DNA of 25,543 nt from Prolixibacteraceae bacterium. GTDB lineage: Bacteria > Bacteroidota > Bacteroidia > Bacteroidales > Prolixibacteraceae. The stretch's first letter is position 1, and each line of letters starts with the position of its first letter. The notes under the pieces were generated by a model. It ran no database searches, had not been told where the DNA came from, and saw only the letters and a program-made list of their open reading frames with translations. The stretch covers positions 1 through 25,543 of the forward strand of contig JAGODU010000047.1 in assembly GCA_017998095.1 (NCBI GenBank). Direction: 5' to 3'. This document shows, in pieces, positions 1 to 8,681 of this stretch. Made by a program: the position numbers and the translations under genes.

Positions 1-1007
<1,007 letters not shown>

Positions 1008-1061
1008 TCATCGTAAAACACAAGTACAAAGAAAGCACAAAAAAATTAAATCATAAAGTCT

Positions 1062-1068
1062 AAGGAGG
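1062..1068 (+). promoter_or_regulatory. Strong Shine-Dalgarno sequence
   Basis: AAGGAGG lies seven bases before the ATG at 1076, a near-perfect anti-16S match at ideal spacing. It fixes the start of the lipoprotein gene. I see no comparable SD before the other genes in this window, in line with the weak use of SD sequences in Bacteroidota. Confidence 0.7.
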
Positions 1069-1075
1069 ACAAGTT

Positions 1076-2674
1076 ATGAAACGTAATCTAATCATATTAT
1101 CATTATTCGCACTGATGACCACAGCATGCAGCTCAAGTCTTCAGATTACCGGAAGTAATATCGACGATTTATATTACTGGCCGGGCGACAACCCACCTGT
1201 ATATGCAGGCGAAGAACTTCCGAATATCGGTTCCAACACTAAAACTGCTAATGAAGACATGCTCATTATCAGTGAAGTTGAAAAAGGAAAAGACGGAACC
1301 AATACGCTCAACAATTATATCTATTCCGACGACGAACCGGATTGGTATTCAGATGTCCAGGCTAGAAATATTGAAATAATAAACAGCTCAGATCAGGATA
1401 CATTGATAATCCCATACGAAGATGACGGAACCTATATCGTCAATAATTATTATATGGATGATAATGACTATTACTATTCAAACAGGCTTCGTTTCTTCCA
1501 TGATTCTTATTATTACGATCCTTACTGGAATTTTACTTATAATTGGGGATGGGGTTCATACTACTACTCTCCTTACAGCCGCTGGAATTCATGGTATTGG
1601 AATCCTTGGGGATATAGCTCAATGGGATGGTACGACCCATGGTATTACAATTCATGGGGATATTATAACCCTTGGTATTATGGCTCATATTACGGATACA
1701 ACTCATGGTATCATCCTTATTATAGCCATAATTATTACGGACATCATCATTATAATGACTGGTACGACCGCGACAACAAAAATTATAATGAAAGCAGCCG
1801 CCGTTCAAGAAACCTCATAGGAACTTATGGTGGTGCTACTGGAATGGCTTCCAATACCAGAACTGGAGGCAATGAAACTATTGGAGCTACTACCAATAAA
1901 TCAACTTCTCCTCAAAGTAGAAGAACCGTCATAAACTCATCTGATGGTGAAGTCTCATCCCGTAATAATATTAATTCAGATCTTAAATCTCAAACAACTC
2001 AATCCAGAGTATTGACAGAAAAAAGAAGGTCTGTATCAGGTTCGGATAATACAACCAATACTCAAAACAGAAGTAATGTATCAGGCGAAAGAATTAAAAA
2101 TAATGATACCGCCCCTGCATACCGTACTCCTGCGAATACAGAAAGAAGGGCTTCCGGCACAAGCAATCAAGGGGTTAATAGCAATTCTCAAAGAAGCAAC
2201 TACACTCCTAGTTACAATAAACCACGAGCAAATACAAGAGCTACATACAATACAAACCGGACAAGCAGTAATGATAGCAGATATAACAAAGCTACAGAAA
2301 GCAGATCTTCAGTAGGTACCTCGACTAATAGAACAAATACTTACAGCAGTCCTGCTCAAAGTAATTCAAAATCAAGCTATCAATTACCTTCAAGGAGTTC
2401 ATCCACAAGGTCTTATGGAAACTCAGGAAGTTCAGGGAGCAGCTATAAATCTAGTACTCCTCAAAGTTCAAGCCCGTCAAGAAGCTATTCTTCAGGAAGT
2501 AGTTCTCCATCAAGAAGCTATTCTTCTGGCAGTTCTTCAAGTGGTTCCTCCAGTAGTTCTTCCAGAAGTTCATCGGGAAGCAGCCCATCATTCTCAGGGG
2601 GAAGCAGCCCATCAAGCTCAGGAAGCAGTAGCTCAGGAAGCAGCAGCCACAGTTCAAGCCCAAGCAGAAGATAG
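1076..2674 (+). CDS. Low-complexity lipoprotein: Tyr/Trp/Gly-rich core, Ser-rich tail
   Basis: This is a predicted lipoprotein of 532 residues that I cannot assign to a named family. The start follows a strong SD. The signal peptide MKRNLIILSLFALMTTACSSS has a lipobox-like TTAC with the lipidated cysteine at residue 18. Residues about 120-225 are dominated by Tyr, Trp, Gly, Asp, Asn and His in recurring aromatic patterns such as WYDPWYYNSWGYYNPWYYGS. From about 245 to the end the chain is Ser/Asn/Thr/Arg-rich, becoming almost pure Ser-Gly-Pro with Arg-Ser-Tyr units, and it ends SPSRR. No cysteine follows the lipobox region, and no catalytic motif is visible. The barrel gene at 2718 starts 43 bases after its stop, so the two are probably co-transcribed. 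This suggests an envelope or surface role (inference). An alternative is a cell-surface adhesion or matrix protein. The reading frame is certain, the function unknown. Confidence 0.85.
   Translation: MKRNLIILSLFALMTTACSSSLQITGSNIDDLYYWPGDNPPVYAGEELPNIGSNTKTANEDMLIISEVEKGKDGTNTLNNYIYSDDEPDWYSDVQARNIEIINSSDQDTLIIPYEDDGTYIVNNYYMDDNDYYYSNRLRFFHDSYYYDPYWNFTYNWGWGSYYYSPYSRWNSWYWNPWGYSSMGWYDPWYYNSWGYYNPWYYGSYYGYNSWYHPYYSHNYYGHHHYNDWYDRDNKNYNESSRRSRNLIGTYGGATGMASNTRTGGNETIGATTNKSTSPQSRRTVINSSDGEVSSRNNINSDLKSQTTQSRVLTEKRRSVSGSDNTTNTQNRSNVSGERIKNNDTAPAYRTPANTERRASGTSNQGVNSNSQRSNYTPSYNKPRANTRATYNTNRTSSNDSRYNKATESRSSVGTSTNRTNTYSSPAQSNSKSSYQLPSRSSSTRSYGNSGSSGSSYKSSTPQSSSPSRSYSSGSSSPSRSYSSGSSSSGSSSSSSRSSSGSSPSFSGGSSPSSSGSSSSGSSSHSSSPSRR
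2477..2614 (+). repeat. Short direct repeats inside the Ser-rich tail
   Basis: TCAAGAAGCTATTCTTC occurs at 2477-2493 and 2510-2526, 33 bases apart (an 11-codon unit). GGGAAGCAGCCCATCA occurs at 2575-2590 and 2599-2614, 24 bases apart (an 8-codon unit). Both periods are multiples of three, so copy-number change would keep the frame and alter only tail length. Confidence 0.75.
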
Positions 2675-2717
2675 TTTTTGATTACAAACATTTATGAACT
2701 CTAAAAAAGAACTTATT

Positions 2718-4322
2718 ATGAAAAGATATATAATAACAGCAATGATTATCCTTTCTGCAACCCTAGGTTTTAGTCAGGATTATATAGATGCCATCAGATA
2801 TTCGCAAACTAATTATGGCGGGACTGCCCGATCAATTTCAATGGGTAGTGCTTTTGGTGCTCTAGGTGCCGACTTCTCTTCTGCAAGCATAAACCCTGCA
2901 GGATTAGGCTTATACAGAAACGGTGAATTTGTTTTTTCACCAACTCTGAATATTAACAACATAACTTCAAGTTATTTGAATACTAACACCAAAGACACAA
3001 AGTATAATTTCAATTTTAATAATCTAAGCTACGTTAGCTCATTTAAAACCGGTGTTGAATCAGGTATCGTCAATATAACTTTAGGGTTTGGATATAACAG
3101 AATAAAAAATTTCCATTCAAATTTTGTTGTTTCAGGTCATGGTGCCCAAACAACTTTACTTGATTACTACACTTCTTATGCAAACTCTATTGGAGATTCA
3201 GAATATTTTGACGAATTCCACGAAGGAATGGCATGGAAAACTTACCTTGTTGATGCAGACCCAGATCCTGAAGTTATTGAAGGTGTATTCTATAATGAAC
3301 TTGCCGATTACAGTAAATATGAAATTTACGACGGAAATAATAACTTCATGGGTTATGGTTATTCCAAATCAGGCGTTAAATCCCACTCACAGAAAAGCAT
3401 AGTTGAACAAAGCGGAAGAATCGATGAGTATCTGATTTCTTTAGGAATGAACATCGACTATAAATTGTATGTTGGTGCTTCATTCGGATTACTGGATCTG
3501 GAATTTGAAGAAAACAATATTTTCACTGAAATTGATGATGAAAATAAATGTGCATACTTTAAAGATTATAACCTTGCTTCCCGTCAACAACATTCAGGAT
3601 TCGGTATGAACTTTAAAGCAGGTTTGATATACAGGCCATTCAAATCTTTAAGACTTGGTGCTGCTATCCATACTCCTAATTTCTTTTCAATAAGTAATTA
3701 TCAGGAAAAGGATATGGAAGCCAATTATGATCTTCCTCTTGGTAATGACACAGACGGATATCATAATACCTGGGAAAGTAAAGATGTAACTGAATCATAT
3801 AGATTTAAACTTGAAACTCCTTTAAAAACAGTACTTAGCGCAGCTTACCTGTTTGGAGAAAGAGGCTTGTTAAGTGTTGATTACGAAATTATCGGTTATT
3901 CTTCTACTAAGTTCCGTGCAGCAGCAGGTGACAACTGGGATTATTCAGGACAAAACGAAATACTGAGTAACACTTTCAAAACTACAGGAAATCTGCATGT
4001 CGGGGGAGAATTCAGACTCAGTGAAAATTTCAGTCTCAGAGGTGGATTCGAATTATTTGGAAATCCTTATAACAAAACAGTTTCTTTCGGCAGTACTAAT
4101 ATTGATCTCGCCAACAACAAAGATTATCTAAGGTCATATTCAGCAGGATTCGGATACAGGCAGCAAAAGTTCTTCTTAGACTTTGCTTATAGAATGATGG
4201 ATTCAAAACAAGCATACAGCGTTCATGAAATGATTGCAGGTGATATCAATTATGGTAGCAATATTGCTCAATTAGCCGGAATCAACAGCCAGGCGACTAT
4301 GACTGTCGGATTCAGATTCTAA
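2718..4322 (+). CDS. Outer-membrane beta-barrel protein, PorV/OmpP1-FadL-like
   Basis: This predicted outer-membrane barrel has 534 residues from the ATG at 2718. An upstream in-frame ATG at 2694 would add MNSKKELI, which spoils the signal peptide, so 2718 is preferred. The signal peptide is MKRYIITAMIILSATLGFSQ. The mature N-terminus carries the pattern GGTARSISMGSAFGALGADFSSASINPAGLGLYR, typical of Bacteroidota OmpP1/FadL/PorV-type barrels (a bent N-terminal segment, then NPAGL). The rest is alternating beta-strand sequence ending MTVGFRF with a terminal Phe, as expected for BAM recognition. Family members either transport hydrophobic compounds or act as type IX secretion accessory proteins (PorV). 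Nothing here decides between these. It follows the low-complexity lipoprotein in one transcription unit closed by the terminator at 4347. Confidence 0.85.
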   Translation: MKRYIITAMIILSATLGFSQDYIDAIRYSQTNYGGTARSISMGSAFGALGADFSSASINPAGLGLYRNGEFVFSPTLNINNITSSYLNTNTKDTKYNFNFNNLSYVSSFKTGVESGIVNITLGFGYNRIKNFHSNFVVSGHGAQTTLLDYYTSYANSIGDSEYFDEFHEGMAWKTYLVDADPDPEVIEGVFYNELADYSKYEIYDGNNNFMGYGYSKSGVKSHSQKSIVEQSGRIDEYLISLGMNIDYKLYVGASFGLLDLEFEENNIFTEIDDENKCAYFKDYNLASRQQHSGFGMNFKAGLIYRPFKSLRLGAAIHTPNFFSISNYQEKDMEANYDLPLGNDTDGYHNTWESKDVTESYRFKLETPLKTVLSAAYLFGERGLLSVDYEIIGYSSTKFRAAAGDNWDYSGQNEILSNTFKTTGNLHVGGEFRLSENFSLRGGFELFGNPYNKTVSFGSTNIDLANNKDYLRSYSAGFGYRQQKFFLDFAYRMMDSKQAYSVHEMIAGDINYGSNIAQLAGINSQATMTVGFRF

Positions 4323-4346
4323 CAATTTTAAAAGAGATATCTTTAG

Positions 4347-4375
4347 AAGGAAGAGCCTAAACTCTTCCTTTTTTT
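4347..4375 (+). terminator. Rho-independent terminator
   Basis: AAGGAAGAG (4347-4355) pairs perfectly with CTCTTCCTT (4362-4370) around a six-base loop and runs into a T tract to 4375. It ends the lipoprotein-barrel unit. Confidence 0.85.
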
Positions 4376-4469
4376 GTTTAAAATTTCACTTTTACTTAAC
4401 AAAAAAATATCAATCTGAAATTGTTTAATCTTTATTGTCACTTTTTTCAAATTGATACATTCCAATTAT

Positions 4470-4477
4470 TATATTTG
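4470..4477 (+). promoter_or_regulatory. Bacteroidota -7 promoter box (TATATTTG)
   Basis: TATATTTG fits the TAnnTTTG consensus exactly. A TTG at 4452-4454 is a possible -33 element, though the 15-base spacer is short. It lies after a terminator and 18 bases before the ATG at 4496, which would make the 5' leader very short. It argues against the longer frame starting at 4421. Confidence 0.4.
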
Positions 4478-4495
4478 AGCAAATTTCTTAACAAG

Positions 4496-5218
4496 ATGAT
4501 TTTAAACCCTAAATCAGACCCTTTAGGTCAAGCAATTTATAACTATTTGTTTAGGGGCGACAACACACCGGTATTGGTATCTTCCAATGCTGTTGAAGAC
4601 GAAGAGCTGCCTCCTGAATATTTTTTCCGCAATTATGACGACATGCCAATGCTTGAAAGAGTTGCCCTTAAAAAATGCAAGGGTAACATCCTTGATGTTG
4701 GTGCCGGAGCAGGTTGCCACTCATTATATCTTCAAAATGCTGGCTTTAATGTTACCTCTCTTGAAATATCAGAACTTTGTTGCGAAGTCCTTAAAAAAAG
4801 AGGCATCAATAATGTAGTTAATTCTGATATTTACTCGTTTTCAAATCAAAAGTTTGATACGATACTTTTATTGATGAACGGCATTGGAATTTCAGGAAAT
4901 ATCGAGGGTCTGACAACTTTATTAACTCACCTGAAATCGCTGTTAACAGAAAACGGTTCAATTATTCTTGATTCTTCTGACTTAATATATTTATTTAAAG
5001 ATGAGGACGATTCCATTTTCATAGATATTAATGCTGAAAAATATTACGGTGAAATTGATTACCAAATCAAATATAAAGATATTACCGGAGATAGTTTTTC
5101 ATGGCTCTTTGCCGATAGCGTTTTACTCGATGAAACAGCTAATGAAGCAGGACTAAAGACAGAAATTCTGGAATATGGTCCCCATTATGATTACCTGGCG
5201 AAATTATTTACTAAATAA
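4496..5218 (+). CDS. Class I SAM-dependent methyltransferase
   Basis: This Rossmann-fold methyltransferase of 240 residues is cytoplasmic, with unknown substrate. The frame is open from 4421, but the ATG at 4496 (MILNPKSDPLGQ) is preferred because the upstream 25 residues look like translated leader and a -7 promoter box lies inside them. The SAM-binding motif I is ILDVGAGAGCHSLYL at about residue 65. It is followed by a second strand ending in an acidic residue (VTSLEIS) and by FDTILLLMNGIGISG, which corresponds to motif IV. A segment before motif I, ELPPEYFFRNYDDMPMLE, is shared with a recurrent Bacteroidota methyltransferase group as I remember it. The DUF4954 gene starts 44 bases downstream with no terminator between, so co-transcription is likely. 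Nothing in the sequence identifies whether it methylates a small molecule, protein or RNA. Confidence 0.85.
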   Translation: MILNPKSDPLGQAIYNYLFRGDNTPVLVSSNAVEDEELPPEYFFRNYDDMPMLERVALKKCKGNILDVGAGAGCHSLYLQNAGFNVTSLEISELCCEVLKKRGINNVVNSDIYSFSNQKFDTILLLMNGIGISGNIEGLTTLLTHLKSLLTENGSIILDSSDLIYLFKDEDDSIFIDINAEKYYGEIDYQIKYKDITGDSFSWLFADSVLLDETANEAGLKTEILEYGPHYDYLAKLFTK

Positions 5219-5262
5219 CCCATTTACCAATTCAAAAGATTTAACTTTTAAACTAAGAGAAA

Positions 5263-7278
5263 ATGAAATTCAGAAACCTAACAGACGCAGAAATAAAACA
5301 GTTGGAAAGCCAAATGTGTACTTGCGATGAATGGAGCAATGTATTCGTTACCGACACATTCAAACCTGAAGTAATACTAAATTCCCACTTCACCGGAGTT
5401 GTGCAGATTGGCAACCAGACTGAAATGGTTAAACTTTTCGGAGGAATTAAAAGACATGCCGGAATATACAATGCAACGATTCACAATTGCAGTATTGGCA
5501 ACAATTGCTATATCAATTTTGTAAAAAATCATATATCTAACTACAACATCGATAACAATGTCATTATCAATGACGTTCAGTTAATCGCCAACGAAGGCTC
5601 AAGCAAGTTCGGAAACGGTCAGAAAGTATCTGTCCTCGATGAATCAGGCGGCAGGGAAATAATGATTTATGATGAATGTTCTGCCCAGATTGCTTACATC
5701 ATGACATTATACCGCCACAGGCCTTCTTTAATAAATAAACTTGAAAAACTGATTTCCGATTATGCTGATGAAAAGGCTCAAGGCAGAGGATATATAGGTC
5801 AAAACTGTGTTATCAACAATGTTGGTTCAATAAAGAACGTCTGGATTGGAGAGTATGCTGAATTAACGGGCTGTCGCGACATAGAAGACGGATCTATCAT
5901 GAGTAATATCCACGCCCCGGTAATTCTTGGAAATAATGTAATTTTAAAGGAATTCATTGTTCAATCAGGCACCAAAATGACTGACGGAGTTATTGTTGAT
6001 AAATGTCTTGTAGGTCAGGGCTGTGAATTAGGCAAAAACTATTCAGCTGAAAACTCAGTGTTTTTTGCCAACTGCCAGGGATTCCATGGTGAAGCCTGTT
6101 CAATCTTTGCGGGACCATATACTGTTACTCACCACAAGTCAACTCTTTTGATTGCAGGTATGTTCTCATTCCTGAATGCCGGTTCGGGCTCAAACCAAAG
6201 TAACCACATGTATAAGCTTGGCCCTATTCATCAGGGAATTGTTGAAAGAGGTTCTAAAACCACTTCCGACTCCTATGTCCTCTGGCCGGCAAAAATTGGC
6301 GCCTTCACCCTTATCATGGGAAGACATTATAAAAATCCTGACACTTCAGATCTGCCATTCTCTTATCTTATTGAACGCGACGACCAGTCGTGGCTTGCTC
6401 CTGCGGTTAACCTCAGAAGTATTGGTACTATCCGTGATGCAATGAAATGGCCTAAACGTGATAAAAGAAAAGATAAAAACAAAATAGACTGCATTAACTT
6501 CAATCTGTTAAGTCCTTATACTATTCAAAAAATGGTAAACGGACTTAAAATTCTTACAAATTTATCAGAGGTATCAGGTTCATGCAATGAATATATTTTC
6601 CACAATGCAAATATCTCAAAAACATCCTTGTTGAGAGGCATAAAACTTTACAATATAGGCATCGACAAGTTTCTTGGCAATTCTATTATCACACGACTTT
6701 ACAAAGCAAACCTCAGTTGTGTTGATGACTTAAGAAACAGACTTAAACCTGATTCAGATTCAGGAAAAGGTGAATGGATTGACTTGTCAGGTTTAATTGC
6801 ACCTAAAAATGAAATTGAAAAAATCCTTGATGCTATTGAAAATGGCACTATTTCGCGGGTAAGTGATGTACAAAACAAACTCAAAGCATTACATGAATCA
6901 TACTATGATATTGAATGGAACTGGACAGCCGGACTACTTGAATGGAGATTAGGTAAATCTATCGATGAAATTGAAGTATGTGATATTGAAAATCTCGTCA
7001 ACAGATGGAAAGAAAGTGTAATTGAATTGGATAACATGCTTTACAACGATGCCAAGAAAGAATTTGAACTTACATCAATGACGGGCTTCGGTACCGACGG
7101 CGACTTCAATGTCAAGAAAGCCGATTTCGAAATGGTACGCGGAAATTTTGAAAGCAACAGCCTCGTGGTTGAGATATTATCACATATCAAGAAAAAAACA
7201 GCTCTTGGTGAAAGAATGCTTAAAGAATTAAAAGCTTGCTGTTTTTCTAGTGGAAAAATAAATATGCAACAAAAATAG
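5263..7278 (+). CDS. DUF4954 protein with left-handed beta-helix (hexapeptide) core
   Basis: This 671-residue protein resembles the Bacteroidota DUF4954 family, whose biochemical function is not established as far as I know. After an N-terminal lead (MKFRNLTDAEIKQLE), residues about 45-330 contain irregular hexapeptide-like turns (for example IHNCSIGNNCYINF, NHISNYNIDNNVIINDV, ILGNNVILKEFIVQSGTKM and VDKCLVGQGCELGKNYS). These are the pattern of left-handed parallel beta-helices found in nucleotidyl- and acyltransferases. The stretch FLNAGSGSNQSNHMYKLGPIHQG is notably rich in polar, potentially catalytic residues. The C-terminal ~270 residues are mainly helical. There is no signal peptide, so it is likely cytoplasmic. 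A sugar-nucleotide or acyl-transfer role would be inference from fold only. Its last 32 bases overlap the convergent gene ending at 7247. Confidence 0.8.
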   Translation: MKFRNLTDAEIKQLESQMCTCDEWSNVFVTDTFKPEVILNSHFTGVVQIGNQTEMVKLFGGIKRHAGIYNATIHNCSIGNNCYINFVKNHISNYNIDNNVIINDVQLIANEGSSKFGNGQKVSVLDESGGREIMIYDECSAQIAYIMTLYRHRPSLINKLEKLISDYADEKAQGRGYIGQNCVINNVGSIKNVWIGEYAELTGCRDIEDGSIMSNIHAPVILGNNVILKEFIVQSGTKMTDGVIVDKCLVGQGCELGKNYSAENSVFFANCQGFHGEACSIFAGPYTVTHHKSTLLIAGMFSFLNAGSGSNQSNHMYKLGPIHQGIVERGSKTTSDSYVLWPAKIGAFTLIMGRHYKNPDTSDLPFSYLIERDDQSWLAPAVNLRSIGTIRDAMKWPKRDKRKDKNKIDCINFNLLSPYTIQKMVNGLKILTNLSEVSGSCNEYIFHNANISKTSLLRGIKLYNIGIDKFLGNSIITRLYKANLSCVDDLRNRLKPDSDSGKGEWIDLSGLIAPKNEIEKILDAIENGTISRVSDVQNKLKALHESYYDIEWNWTAGLLEWRLGKSIDEIEVCDIENLVNRWKESVIELDNMLYNDAKKEFELTSMTGFGTDGDFNVKKADFEMVRGNFESNSLVVEILSHIKKKTALGERMLKELKACCFSSGKINMQQK

Positions 7279-8479
7279 CTGCTATAAAACCTACAAGATC
7301 AGCAATTAGCCCGCATGCCAAAGCATGACGGGTTTTTTTAATTCCAACAGAACCAAAATAAACAGCAAGTACATAAAAAGTTGTATCGGTAGAGCCCTGG
7401 AAGGTAGAAGCTAAACGCCCTGCAAAAGAATCTGCGCCATAGGTTCTCATTGTATCAATCATCATCCCCCGGGCACCGCTTCCACTTAATGGTTTCATAA
7501 AAGCAGTGGGCAAAGCGTCAACGAAATCAGTATTCAATCCTGCTGTTTCAAAGCACCATTTTATTCCTGACACCAGAAATTCAAGTGCACCCGAAGCCCT
7601 GAAAACACCAATCGCAACAAGGATTGCAATCAGATAAGGTATTATCTTTACAGCAGTCTTGAAGCCATCGCCTGCACCTTCAATAAACGACTCATATACA
7701 TTAACTTTCTTCTTCCACGCTAAAAGAATAAAACCAATTATTATCAGGAAAATTGTTAATCCGCTTGCAACATTTGAAATATTGTTGATTTGCTCCTGCT
7801 CTAATGTTGAAAAGTACCACATAAGAGAAAAAACAAAGATTGACAATCCTCCAAGCCATGCAAGTATTACTTTATTAAAAAGGTTTATTTTCTGAAAGAT
7901 GGATACACTTATCAAGCCGGCAAGCGTTGAAAAGAAAGTAGCAATTAAAATCGGGATAAAGATATCGGTTGGATTTACTGCCCCAAGCTGAGCCCTGTAA
8001 ACCATTACCGAAACAGGAATTATAGTTAAGCCAGATGCATTAAGAACCATAAACATTATCTGAGCATTGGATGCAGTATCGCCCGAAGTATTTGTTTCCT
8101 GCATCTCTTTCATTGCCTTGAGCCCCATCGGAGTGGCGGCATTGTCAAGTCCAAGCATATTGGCTGCTACATTCATCGTTATAGATCCGTATGCAGGATG
8201 TTTTTTCCCTAACTCAGGAAACAACTTTTGAAAAAAAGGACCAATTATTCGTGATATAATATTTACAACTCCCCCATTCTCCCCCACTTTCATAATTCCC
8301 ATCCATAAGGTCAAAACTCCCGTCATCCCCAATGAAATCTCAAAACCCGACTTTGCTGATTCAAATGTTGTATTTACCAAAGTTGAGAAAATGGCATAGT
8401 CCTGAAAGAAAATCAATTTAACTAAAGCGATTACGAATGAAATTAAAAAGAAAAATATCCAGATGTAGTTTAAGGCCAT
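7247..8479 (-). CDS. SpmA-SpmB fusion, nucleoside-recognition (Gate) membrane protein
   Basis: This polytopic inner-membrane protein of 410 residues joins, in one chain, the two proteins called spore maturation proteins A and B in Firmicutes. The N-terminal half shows the SpmA-type motif MLGLDNAATPMGLKAMKEMQ (about 108-127) and the following NASGLTIIPVSVM. The C-terminal half shows the SpmB-type stretch SGSGARGMMIDTMRTYG and FQGSTDTTFYVLAVYFGSVG. Numerous hydrophobic segments include IWIFFFLISFVIALVKLIFF at the N-terminus. The fusion occurs widely in non-sporulating Bacteroidota. Gate-domain proteins are thought to handle small molecules, but the substrate is unknown. The start is the ATG at 8479. 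It stands alone, convergent to and overlapping DUF4954 by 32 bases, with no terminator visible between them. Confidence 0.88.
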   Translation of the reverse strand: MALNYIWIFFFLISFVIALVKLIFFQDYAIFSTLVNTTFESAKSGFEISLGMTGVLTLWMGIMKVGENGGVVNIISRIIGPFFQKLFPELGKKHPAYGSITMNVAANMLGLDNAATPMGLKAMKEMQETNTSGDTASNAQIMFMVLNASGLTIIPVSVMVYRAQLGAVNPTDIFIPILIATFFSTLAGLISVSIFQKINLFNKVILAWLGGLSIFVFSLMWYFSTLEQEQINNISNVASGLTIFLIIIGFILLAWKKKVNVYESFIEGAGDGFKTAVKIIPYLIAILVAIGVFRASGALEFLVSGIKWCFETAGLNTDFVDALPTAFMKPLSGSGARGMMIDTMRTYGADSFAGRLASTFQGSTDTTFYVLAVYFGSVGIKKTRHALACGLIADLVGFIAAIFVAYLFFH

Positions 8480-8526
8480 AAGTCAGTTTTATGTAGTCAT
8501 TATGATTTTATAAAACTAATAAATTA

Positions 8527-8604
8527 TTAAAACCATCCCATCAACCAGGCTTTTATTATTTTATCAACAAGCCATTTTACACTAAGCTCGTGAATACTAT
8601 TCAT
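8527..8604 (-). CDS. Possible 25-residue small protein (doubtful)
   Basis: An ATG at 8604-8602 opens a frame of 25 residues beginning MNSIHELSVKW and ending KAWLMGWF, closed by two successive stop codons on the minus strand. The sequence can be drawn as a single amphipathic helix with three Trp residues. The same frame stays open upstream through the whole 33-bp inverted repeat to a stop at 8682-8680, giving 51 codons in all. There is no SD and no homology I recognise. It could be a chance frame, a decayed gene end or a small membrane-active peptide. Evidence for translation is absent. Confidence 0.15.
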   Translation of the reverse strand: MNSIHELSVKWLVDKIIKAWLMGWF

Positions 8605-8607
8605 AGG

Positions 8608-8681
8608 AATCAACTCCTTACCTGAACCGCAGTTTCTCCCTTTATAATGGGAGAAACTGCGGTTCAGGTAAGGAGTTGATT
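8608..8681. repeat. 33-bp perfect inverted repeat with 8-base loop
   Basis: The left arm (8608-8640, starting AATCAACTCC and ending TTTCTCCC) and the right arm (8649-8681, starting GGGAGAAACTG and ending GTTGATT) are exact reverse complements over 33 bases, around the loop TTTATAAT. The arms are about half G+C, while the flanks are strongly AT-rich. No T tract follows on either strand, so it is not a standard terminator. No convincing target-site duplication flanks it. Candidates are a REP/BIME- or MITE-like palindrome, or a structured RNA element. Confidence 0.9.

Noticed and set aside
1422..1820. Open frame of 132 codons overlapping the Tyr/Trp-rich lipoprotein
   Set aside because: It is an Ile/Thr-rich shadow of the aromatic codons (TAT, TGG) in the real frame. 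It has no start signal, and the lipoprotein frame has a signal peptide and strong SD.
2477..2614. CRISPR-like or satellite repeats
   Set aside because: The repeats are codon-phased within a coding low-complexity tail, with no unique spacers of constant length.
2415..2681. Open frame of 88 codons over the Ser-rich tail
   Set aside because: Frame-shifted reading of Ser codon repeats, wholly inside the lipoprotein gene.
7247..8479. Evidence for sporulation
   Set aside because: SpmA-SpmB fusions are common in non-sporulating Bacteroidota, and no other sporulation gene is present.
8608..8681. Rho-independent terminator between divergent genes
   Set aside because: There is no T tract on either side, and both flanking genes point away from it, so there is no transcript for it to end.
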